Shown piece by piece: positions 24,274 to 34,074 of a stretch of DNA of 64,000 nucleotides. A program made the translations under genes and the position numbers. This DNA comes from Kudoa neothunni (lineage: Eukaryota; Cnidaria). The notes beneath the pieces are model-generated. The model saw only the letters and a list, made by a program, of their open reading frames with translations, was not told where the DNA came from and searched no databases. The stretch is taken from the NCBI GenBank assembly GCA_964304625.1, contig OZ199840.1, forward strand, positions 10,168,001 to 10,232,000, written 5' to 3'. Position 1 is the first letter of the stretch; each line of letters starts with the position of its first letter.

Positions 24274-24730
24274 CTCTAAGAGGCTAAAAAGTTTTGACAA
24301 AAGTAAACCAATCGTTCGTAGTATAAGAAAATTGTTGTTTAATGAGTAATTGCATATCGGAAATTGACCCGATTACAACACAATACAACCTCAGAGCTCG
24401 TGCTCGTACCCTCATACCAGGGTTCGATTGAAAATTTAGAGTCTGAAACACTTTTGAATTTGAACATATATAGAAAGGTTATTCAGAACAAATCCAGTTG
24501 GAACGAAAAATAGAGAAAAAAAGAAATTCTTGAAGAAGAGTCGCTCAATCAAACTGTGCGGACGTCCTCGAAAGAGAACCCCTTATAATGTATCGTATAT
24601 TTCATATCTATTTGTTATGTTTTATAAACAAAAGGTATGCATGTTTTTTCACTACTTTGCATAGGCAAAAATTATTCGGAATTCGAACACACTTCTAGAA
24701 CGGGTTTATGGTCAAAGTCCTTGGTTGCAC

Positions 24731-24995
24731 TGTATATTATGTATATTATGTATATTATTAATTATGTATATTATTAATTATGTATATTATGTATATTATG
24801 TATATTATTAATTATGTATATTATTAATTATGTATATTATTAATTATGTATATTATGTATATTATGTATATTATTAATTATGTATATTATGTATATTATT
24901 AATTATGTATATTATGTATATTATTAATTATGTATATTATGTATATTATTAATTATGTATATTATGTATATTATTAATTATGTATATTATTATTA
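24731..24995. repeat. AT tandem array of TGTATATTA(TTAATTA) units
   Basis: About 265 bp built from two interleaved short units, TGTATATTAT and TGTATATTATTAATTA, in varying order. It looks like a replication-slippage minisatellite. Confidence 0.9.
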
Positions 24996-25505
24996 TAATG
25001 GTTGTTGGCGATGTTTAATGTTATATATTAAGTAAAAAATATAGGAAAGTAAAAGCACATGTGAATAAATAATTCGTATCTTTTTTGCGATCTTGCGAGG
25101 ATTGTGAACGAGCGGTTAACAATTATATTGCTCAATTTTGTCCTCAAAGATTAATTGTTTGATCCGACCTCCTTCGTTATATATTAATTAAATTTCAGAT
25201 GCATCAGACATAATAATGAGTGTGTACAACAATTGTTAATTTCGATTAATAATGAGATAATGATGCATAGCGTAGATGAGATCGTAACTCCTAGCTTTAA
25301 AGCTTTATGTTCAATAGGCGTCTACCCATTATTCCCAATATCTTAACACAGGCGCAAATAATGAAGATATGCATTCAATTAAAATAAAAATGAACGAAAA
25401 CTTTACAAATATAAACGAAAAATTATTTAGGAGAATAAATCATTAAGAAAATCGTCAAATTCATCGGTTCTAGAAACAATATGAAAACGTAGACAAATGA
25501 AACAA
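24996..25505. other. Spacer between the AT array and FRA10AC1 homologue
   Basis: AT-rich; includes the presumed 3' UTR of the leftward FRA10AC1-like gene. Nothing else seen. Confidence 0.4.
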
Positions 25506-28500
25506 TCACTTGGACTTTTCAGGGTGAACCTCAGCAGGTTTCTTCCACACATTTGTTTCTTGTTGGATTGCGGCTTCTTCTTCATCATCATTAGCAGCGG
25601 CGGTTTTGGAAGTTTTAGGGGATTGTTCGGTTGTAGTAATAGTAACAGGACTTTGTTTGCGTTTTCTGCTTTTCGGCTTATGTGCTTTTCTTCTGTAATG
25701 AGTTATGTAGGTGGGCATTCAGAAAGAGCAAATACCTTTGACGATGATAGTTCAACTTGAGGGAGCAAATGGGACACAATCCTAAAAAGTGTGACTTTAA
25801 ATTCATGCAATGAGTTATACTGATTTTGACCAAAGCATTTTTTTCAATCTGATCTTCCATATAACAAAAATTAACCTAATTATGATAACACCGTCATGTT
25901 CGTAATGATAAAGAAGAAATACTTCCCAAGATTCTAGATCTTTGTGTTGTTTGCAGTGTTTATCCCCACAAACAAATTGACCCTTCCCGCTGATTACTTC
26001 TTCTTCAATGCGCCACCTGAGAGCTATCTAAATCGAAAAATAGAGTCAACAACTACCCATAAAATCCATTTTATTTAAATTAAAATTATTGTTGAAAAAA
26101 TATTTTTTTGTCATGGCGCAACTCACTTACGCATTATGTTGTTTTAGTCTTTATTTAGTAAAGTTAGAAATATTGAATTAAAAAATTATAAATTAAATAC
26201 TGAAATAGATTGATACTTTTTTAAGTATAAATTAATAAGATAACAAATATTATCAAAAGAATTTTCTGTAGTCTTGTAATTTAAAAGAAAGGTCTTAAAT
26301 TCTCTTAAAGTTAAAAAAATTCATCTACTATATAAAGCAAACCGGTAATCTGTGTGTGTGTGTGTGTGTGTATGTACGCATTTTTCATTATTTACAGATA
26401 GACATATCGTTCCATTTGAGCAAACATATGAAAAGATAAAATTTTATTTTAACACAGAAAAATACGCAAAAATTATAAAAGATTTGCATCCAACAAAATG
26501 ACTAAAAATATTTTCACCTGGTATAATTCGAAGATTTATGCAAACATATAGATCATTTCGTTAAAGTTTTAAAAAGTTAATTTTACTTTAAAATTATTGA
26601 AAAAAATTTAGTAACTAAATTAGTTCAAATAAGGAAGGTAGTATTAGGTTATGTAGCCAAGAATTAATGTGAAATTCATTTGTTGATGTTTAACAAGATT
26701 AGTCATATTCATATGGTATGATTTAGAGATTACTGTGAACAACAAGGAGAAAATCGATTTTTAAACGCTCAGTAGTATTTATTCATTTTTAAAAATATTA
26801 ACTAAGGTTCATGCGTCAAATTATTTAAGGTAATTAAAATACAATTTGTCCTACTAATTGATTTCTCTTTCAAAATTTTTTCATATTTCTTTGTATCATA
26901 AAAAATAACGTTAAATAACTAAAATTCAGATCAAAAAATAACTTTAAAATCCTAAGCCAAGCGAGCGAGCATATTCGAATTCCAGTGGAATTTCAATTTT
27001 ATTTAAAAAAAGTTTAAAATTCTCTTACGTTTTGTGTTAAACATAGTTATTTACATTAATTTCTCCAAAATTTGTTTATAATGAATAACAGAGACCTATC
27101 AGATAATTCATTGGTTGCCGCGTTTTATATATTAATGCGTTACAAAACTAACATAAATTAAAGAAAACTCGTGATATTTATGTTTACTTTCTTTGAACGT
27201 ACATTTTTATGAACGTATTATGTAAAATGTAACAATTAACGGTCAAGAAACCTAACTAGATCATATATTCACATACCAATGTTTGGTATTTCGGTGGATT
27301 ATAAATATATGGCGTAATATTACACTTAATAACCAAAAACCAATTAATAAATATTTATTTTTAGATTTTACATCATTTTTATACTAGTTAAATAAATCAA
27401 ACTTTATTTGTGTAATCTTTATTTATCCAAATACTCTTAATTTACTTTAAACTTAAAATGACCTTGGCCTACTCAAAGCTTTGGTCTACTTGGTCGGGCA
27501 AGGAAGCCTACGCGAAGGGGGACTTTTCCGCTAATTAAATATAAAACAATTCGAACATTAACTTGAATAATAATAATAATAACTGAAACCTAATTAAAAA
27601 TTTTCTATTAAAAATAGTTAAGACTATTCTTTAGTTTACAACATAAATAATTCGTGGAATTGTCTATTGTTACGGATCACAATATTCAATTAGGACTAAT
27701 TTTTACTATATTTAATCATTAATCGTTAATGTTCTCTAAGAGCTCACAGAGCATAAAGAATAATTAAATATAATAGAGAATAATTAAATATAATAAATTA
27801 TATGGAATTAATCCTATATATTAGTCAAAAATAGGAGTTATTTTTGATTAAAATTGACGATCGTTCAAGCGCGTATCTCGTTTAGGATTAAATTATATTC
27901 GCAGCAATAACCACAGACAAAACTAATGGATTAATTCTATTTAAACAATAGAATTAAATTGTATGCCAATATAGAAAGAGTATTTAGAACTCATTACAAA
28001 TACTAATATAATTGTTGTTGCTTGAGTCTACTTTAATTTAATTGAGGTAATTCTTAGAAATTATGAAATTTCTCAAATTCACCGTGGCTAATCCGACACA
28101 TTACCTTATTCTCTTTATATCTAGTCAAATCGGAAATACAATATTCTTTGAACAGCTTATCGTAGTAGGAGTTTGCTAATCTTTTACCCCTTAACATTTA
28201 ACGAATGTCATAGCTTAACTTGGATAGACTTAGGAGGGATACCAATCAGATGAAAGTTCCTGTTCATCTTCAAAATCCCAAACAAATCTAAAATATTTCT
28301 CTCAAAGCAAAGACACCACAATTTTTCATGGTGTACTTATGATTATCTCGAATGACATCCAAATCCGTTTTAATTTGTTTCACTTGATTGGGGGTTAAAA
28401 ATATAAAAATTCATCAAAGAGATTAATTAACTTGGAGGAACTGGGGATTTTCTGTTATTGCGAAATCCAAAATGGTGTGAATAATGATTGACTAGCATTT

Positions 28501-28888
28501 TATGTTTTGTGAACTACATGTAATGAGATTTTTAAGTTGTGAATCAAAGGATACTGCATCAAGGGCCTGAAAATGTGACACAAAACTTTTTTTCTCATGT
28601 CTAAGCCATTGACAAAAATATCACACACACACTGACAATACTTTTCATATTCATTTGTAACTATTTCTTTTGATGGAGGTTTCCCTTCGAATGGTCTTCT
28701 TGAGTAGGGTTTTTGAAGCAGATTTTGGTCGTTCCGGATTTCGTTTTGCTTCTTCAATAATTTTACTCGATGTTTGCTGCCTTCCTCATCATCGAATTCA
28801 GATTGATAATCTTCATTAGCATAGCCTTCATTCTAAGAAATCATTTTCTATATGATTAGATAAACGAAAGATGGTTTACATTTTTCAT
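25506..28888 (-). CDS. FRA10AC1: FRA10AC1 homologue (nuclear, pre-mRNA-processing associated)
   Basis: Eleven exons close to one frame of 293 aa (human ~315): 28880-28888, 28642-28832, 28555-28585, 28432-28513, 28337-28382, 28243-28287, 28105-28189, 25923-26027, 25821-25875, 25736-25781, 25506-25692. The family core is nearly continuous: LLQKPYSRRPF, TKHKMLVNHYSHHFG, KTDLDVIRDNHKFVW, GKRLANSYYDKLFKEYC then ISDLTRYKENK, LRWRIEEEVISGKGQFVCG, EKNALVKIRLCPICSLKLNY. Two CxxC-like pairs (CGDKHC, CPIC) likely bind zinc. The tail is Lys/Ser-rich and ends EVHPEKSK. The protein is known as a nuclear factor linked to the spliceosome; the exact role is unsettled. Most introns are ~40-60 nt, but the one from 26028 to 28104 is ~2.1 kb and holds repeat-like sequence. 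Confidence 0.88.
26324..27475. repeat. Repeat-derived sequence inside the long FRA10AC1 intron
   Basis: The stretch begins TCTACTATATAAAG after an A, followed by a (GT)n run at 26351-26371, which resembles a Helitron 5' end. A similar start occurs reversed at 48763 (TCTACTATATACAAAG then TGTGTGTG). Further on, 27287-27475 is related to 38250-38450 (shared TGGATTATAAA/TAGATTATAAA, GCGTAATAT/ACGTAATAT, ATTTTTATA and CAACTTAAAATG/AAACTTAAAATG blocks). Neither a Helitron 3' hairpin nor Rep/helicase coding was found, so the class is uncertain. Confidence 0.35.
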
Positions 28889-29309
28889 TGTTGCGCCTGC
28901 GTACAATAATAGGATAGATTGATTTTTGAGATAACTGCTTATATTTAATATAAATATCATTTGTGTTTGTATATTTCACCGCTATTATAAATCGAGGAAA
29001 ATTTGTATTTGAAGGAATATGAACAGTTTTCTGTGCGCACGCGCACACAATATTAACGGTTAATAATTAACTGCTGAGAACAACTTTGGGCGCCACTTGT
29101 TTGTCCATCATTCTATTATTTTTTAAATAAACTCTTTATATTTTATTTATTTTCGCCGGTGTCTCTTACATTTAAAAAAATAGTATTTATCGGCTAGTGC
29201 AATAAAATTGATAAAAGTTCCGCCGAAAATACAACAATATAAAAAAATTAATAGTAAAATAATAAAAAAATTGGTGTGTGGAGCCTATGGTTATCCTTTA
29301 AACAAGTCT

Positions 29310-29900
29310 ATGCAAAGAAAACCGATAAAGCTATACAAACTCCGAGCGAGATCTTTTTCCAACGATGAACCGAACCAGGTTTATTAAATTTACACTTTGT
29401 AATGTATAGGCTGGTTGATTTTAATAATAAAAAAATAGAATATTTTAACAGATTTTTTCACAAAAAATAAAATTTCTGTCTTTCAATATTCAACTTTTTT
29501 TCTTGATTCTACGCATTAAAAATACGTCAGCTCATAAATAGGGTTCGAAATGTTGGATTAAAATCGATTTGAACCGTCAAATTGGAAGAAAATAGCCGGG
29601 ATTTATTATGTTTAATCAAACAAGTTGGTTTCCGCCGAAAAGGAACGTTTGAAAATGAGGAAAACGCGACGTGAATTGATTAATTATTCGGTGGAATGGA
29701 ACGATTTAGAAGCCATTGAGGATTCACCGGTCTGTAAATATTGCAAAGGACATTACAAATTTTTGGAGATACAATCCGATAAGCTTAATATACTTAATTT
29801 CTCATTAAATTTTTTAATTGATGCTCTTATTACGTTGCATGATTTCTCAAAATTAGTAGAAACAAACGAGAATTTTCATCACGGATTTTTGACTCGATAA
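29310..29900 (+). CDS. Unidentified small two-exon gene with a CxxC motif
   Basis: Exon 29310-29378 encodes MQRKPIKLYKLRARSFSNDE then PNQ and ends at a GT. A second open exon from ~29625 to 29900 continues in phase: LVSAEKERLKMRKTRRELIN, YSVEWNDLEAIED, CKYCKGHYKFLE, ending HHGFLTR. The second part may hold a further intron, since its tail is AT-rich and low in family-like character. It is very basic and contains one CxxC pair. I do not recognise the family. It starts ~420 bp from the oppositely oriented FRA10AC1-like gene, which suggests a shared promoter region. Confidence 0.4.
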
Positions 29901-30289
29901 AGAGTGACTTTGTAATTAAGAATTAAGGAGATAATTTGAGAAAAAATAGTATAGATATTATTGGCCTTGTTCCAGTTGAATCTTGAATCAATTTGATATT
30001 TAAAGGGGGAGAGTTTGTGTGATGCCACAAATGAAGAAATTAATCGATCAATACTCAAACATTTTGAGGAAACTTTTCATTCGCTTTGAATTTTTTAAAC
30101 GGTAAATTAAATTGATCTAAACACTCCAGTTACTGTTTATAAATTAGATGTTGATGATCTTTATTATTTTTTAAAAGGTAAAGAAAAGGTCGAGATTAAT
30201 AACGTATACTACACGCTATGTGAATAGATAAAGATTCAACTCGACTCGTAAATATTGATTCCTGAAATATATAGTGAACTGGTTGTCCC

Positions 30290-30440
30290 ACTCTTTCGAT
30301 ATTTTGTCAAGATATATTGTCACCACCAGTTTTCTCCTTTGATACTGAAAGGAGATTCTCAAGATTGAGAAATATATTTGGAAAAGAAAGGATCCATCTT
30401 TGTGATGGGAGCCTTACAATGCTCCATTATAACTAAAATT
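30290..30440 (+). mobile_element. hAT transposase C-terminal remnant
   Basis: A short frame-broken stretch reads like FSFDTERRFSRLRNIFGKE followed by IHLCDGSLTMLHYN. This resembles the hAT dimerisation region, where an ERxFS motif is followed by a basic stretch and an RxxLxxxxLxxL segment. Flanking sequence is too decayed to bound the element. Confidence 0.4.
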
Positions 30441-30581
30441 AAAATCCGATAATCTATTTTCTTGTGAATTAAGATTCTTTTTTCTAAAATAAGGTCGATA
30501 AAAACCGTCAAAAATTTCCAAACCTACTCATAAAATAAGTTTTTCTTCCAATGCGCTTGCGGTGTCTCGATTCCGCGTAAA

Positions 30582-31740
30582 CCTGGACAATATGACATAG
30601 TGGTGTTAGGTCGAGCTCGAGACCTAGTCGGGTAGTTCCTGTATTATTAATTCTAAATTAAATAGGGAGGCTGTAGCAATCGCAAGGATCTACGACGTAT
30701 CGTGGACTTGCTTGTAGCTTGGGGAAGCCTGACGGAAGAGTAGAACTCGGGCGCTCGTAAACGCCGGAGTACAGGAACGGAATAGAACCAAGTGGGGATT
30801 TCCGCAGAGTCAACACCCACATTCAAACGACTTTCCCAGACTAATTCAGAGTTGGTGTAGAACAGTGTTTTCAATCTTTTTTCTATCGTACCCACTTTTT
30901 CTTTAAAATAAGTTCCATTCCTCACCTTTTTCAGGTGTAATGATTTTTTAATTTCAACTGCTTATAATATTGAAAAAACCTCCCTATTACATTAAAATTT
31001 GAAATAGGTTAATATATATTTCTTTCCTCATTAAAATAAAAATATGTTCGATCAGATCTAATTTAATTCTTCATTCCGTCCGAAACAGCATCAAATGCAA
31101 TTTGTGGTAATCCAATCTTCATTAGGAAAGACTTTTGTGTATACGGGGCGAGTGAACGGAAAATGAATAATGTAAATAAAAAATTAATCAATATTATATT
31201 TGGTTTTTTGAAAAAAGGAACATACGATTATAAATGCGACAACATTGGAATTATAACCATTCCGATTCTATTGGGTAAAAATCACGTTAAACGTTTTTAT
31301 TTGTTTTTATATAAATTAGTAAGTGTTTTTCGTATTTTTTATAATAATCATATTCGCCTACAAGTAAACAAAACCAAAAATCGAGGTATTGATTTCCATG
31401 TGCGACACACTGCCCAATTATCTCACCATTATCCATGTCGCATCAATCATCAATGGTCAGGATTTTCAACCTCCTACAAGAGTCGTTCATTAAACGCCCG
31501 AAGATTTCCATGCCCCACCCAAATTTTTCCACTTCCTAACGGTGGGGCGTCGCCCCCACGTTGGAAAACACTGGTGTAGAGTATGGTCGGGATGGTGGTT
31601 GCTCTGAAAACGAGGATGTTTAGATGGTTAAAACCCCACACGACCACATAAACTTAAGTCGCCTTAATATTACGCCGCGGTACCTACAGCGTAAAGTAAA
31701 TGGGAAGGCTCAACCAGCCCGAACTTCACAATCTAACAAG
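30582..31740. repeat. 440-bp GC-rich interspersed repeat, copy A (split by a hAT element)
   Basis: Two parts, 30582-30862 and 31582-31740, together align end to end with the reverse complement of 49311-49750. Both share CCTGGACAATATGACA, GTGGTGTTAGGT, AAGTTAGGGG-like GC-rich tracts, CAACCAGCCCGA and CAATCTAACAAG/CAACCTAACAAG. After removing the nested insert and its duplication, the length is about 440 bp, the same as copy B. The first end carries AGTGGTGTTAGG and, in copy B, AAGTTCGAAGC, which look like pol III A/B boxes, so a tRNA-derived SINE is possible. Confidence 0.7.
30863..31573. mobile_element. Non-autonomous hAT (Buster-type) element nested in the 440-bp repeat, 711 bp
   Basis: The ends CAGTGTTTTCAATC and GTTGGAAAACACTG are flanked by GTGTAGAA (30855-30862) and GTGTAGAG (31574-31581), 7 of 8 identical and of nnnTAnnn form. 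It interrupts the GC-rich repeat, whose uninterrupted version at 49311-49750 shows the empty site. An open frame at 31163-31579 is not recognisable as transposase; the element shares its inside with 23673-24273. Confidence 0.88.
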
Positions 31741-32796
31741 AAACAAGCAACAAATAAAATCGATTGGGCGCAATAAAATTAATCCTTGATTCACTTCGCA
31801 ATATCGAAATCTGATTGTAAGTTTAAAATATGGCGATATACACATAAAAATATACATTAATAAAATCTAATCTATAATTTAAACTAATTCACTTAATTGA
31901 ATCACCCTGAAATAATCCAACCAGCATTTTTTTCTAACATATTAAAATATTTTCTACCATATCAATTACAGAAACTAAAAAAAACATTTTTGCAGATATT
32001 CATTAATAATAATATATTTTTTTTATCTTGCTTGCAATTATAACGATAAAGTTTGTTAAAAATCCCGCTTTATTTATTTATTTGCTTATTTATTGACCTA
32101 TTTATATTTTGGATAAACTCATATCATATGAAAAAAATTTAAGTACAATATTATAAGAGCTACGACTGATATGTATAGAATATATTTAAATGATGGCTTC
32201 ATGTTTGATGACAACAATAAATCAGCTTACATAAACAACCGAATTATTACGATTTGAGAAATAGTAAAATTTGAATTAGTTTCGCGTCGTTTCATATTTG
32301 TTTTTAGAAAAAAATAAAATTTAAAAAATAAAGCTAAAATCATAAGCAAACCCTAAATTCTAAGAGTCACGCGACACACCATTACTTTAATACACAACTA
32401 ATTTTACGCATTTATTTGATATTCACCACCCAAAATAATACACGCAGTAATAATTGAAAAATTTTGCCACTATAAACTTACTAATAAAAATATAACATTA
32501 TTTATATTACGCAAGCGTAGTGGTTAGTCACCTCTATTACGATAACCATTAAACTAATTAATCTGAACACCTTGTGAAAATTCTTGATATGGGCGTTAAC
32601 GAGTGCGATAATGGGATATAAAAAATGTATATTTCGTCTGTAATCGTTAAAGAAACCACCTCAAACCGAAAATTTACACAGAATAAAGATGACGAATAAT
32701 TACGAACTATAAGGGTGGAAAGAATCCACGTGTGTAGAAATGCCTCATTTCAAAAAAGTGCGCACGACACATTAAGCTTAATATTTTTAAATCAAC
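31741..32796. other. Spacer upstream of the porin gene
   Basis: AT-rich DNA without recognised coding content, tRNA-like sequence or transposon ends. The last ~150 bp should include the porin promoter; no clear core element stands out. Confidence 0.4.
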
Positions 32797-34074
32797 ATGG
32801 ATAACGTATACTCGAAAAGAGTAGGATATAATCTACATTATGATAATTTTAAAACAGCTGCAAACTCAATTTTCATTCGAACTGACATGAACACGACGCG
32901 GTCGCAATATGACGTGAATTTTAGATCGAACAATGGGGTGAGTGTTTTTTAATCCGAGCATCAAAAAATGATTGGTTTTTAATGGATGCTCGAATAAATC
33001 TGGAGTATTCAATTTTTATACCTGTATCCAATTAGAAAGTTGGGTTGGTAAGCCATTTGAATTTGGATAGAGATGCTGCCTATCTGGAAAATAAACCCAT
33101 ACAATCGCTATCAATTGGAACGGAAAGTAAAATTCGTGGCTGCGACGTTCGTTTGTTTAAACGGCTGCAAACAAATGGCGTGATGAGTTGTGGTGGTAGT
33201 GTGGAAAAGAATTCTCTGGTTACACATGCCAGTTTCATCGGAAATTTTGTTAACGGATCTCGAGTTTTTGATTTCACATTTCTCTCTCAGGCAATTCTAT
33301 AGATCCTATAGATCCTATATATATATATATATATATATATATCTATATATTTATATACGTGGATAAATTGTTGGTTTTGATTATAATTGTTGGATTTAGA
33401 ATCCGCATTTATTCGCCGGGCTACACACCAAACATTTTCTATATCATCGTCAACTAATGGATAATAGCTTTGATTTGAGTTTATCGGGCAAACCGCTTCT
33501 TATTCAAGACAACAAATGTGTGCTCAACTATGGAGGAGCTATTAAAAAAAACCTTGGCAAATATCGATTGCTATTGGGGATTAGATTGGCGTCGATGGAC
33601 GAAAAATTCATTGCTACCACAAATATGTATGGTTTAATAATTGGTGGTGAATTTTATGTTATGATTTGAATTCTTAGTTGTAATGGTGATTTTTTTGATA
33701 TAAGTTGTGTGAAGAAAGTAGATTTTGAGTGCGGAGGTTGTTTTAATGAAATTCGCTTTAGCCTTGTGATGATTTCGAATATGGCGTGCATGTAGACGGG
33801 AGTCTTAACAATAAAAAATCCCGGTTCACTTTTGGAATGAAAAAAAAATGTTGCCACAACAATTCCTACTTGAAAGTAAACATTGTGTGAGGAAAAATTG
33901 CGTCTCATTCTAATTTGATTTTAGACACAATTTTCTGATGATGGTAATATTATGCATGAAATATTTGTTGATTTTTGCAAATATGTTTCGGTTGGAACCA
34001 CCCTTTCCAGCTCACTGAAAGATCCCACTTCAATAGACAATTATAGGGTGTTTTTCGAACTGAATATTGACTAG
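32797..34074 (+). CDS. VDAC-like mitochondrial porin (Porin_3 family)
   Basis: Five exons (32797-32937, 33036-33263, 33400-33657, 33762-33875, 33925-34074) join in phase 0 to 296 aa, near the 280-290 aa of VDACs. Alternating polar and apolar strands run throughout. The last 90 residues align best with VDAC: LNNKKSRFTFGMKKK parallels the TRFGIAAKY strand. QFSDDGNIMHE parallels SAKVNNASLIGL. YVSVGTTLSSSLKD parallels GVKLTLSALID, and NYRVFFELNID parallels HKVGLGFELE. The start has tyrosine and glycine-rich strands but no clear VDAC N-terminal helix. Expected role is metabolite and ion passage across the mitochondrial outer membrane. TOM40, of the same fold, is the alternative. The intron at 33658-33761 is the least certain join. 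Confidence 0.65.
33316..33342. repeat. (TA)n microsatellite in porin intron 2
   Basis: About 27 bp of pure TA within the intron between 33264 and 33399, the reason that intron is longer than its neighbours. Confidence 0.9.

Noticed and set aside
31163-31579. 138-codon open frame inside the nested hAT element as a transposase gene
   Set aside because: No ERxFS-type dimerisation region, zinc finger or DDE context; the relative at 23.7-24.3 kb is not open, so the frame is probably chance.
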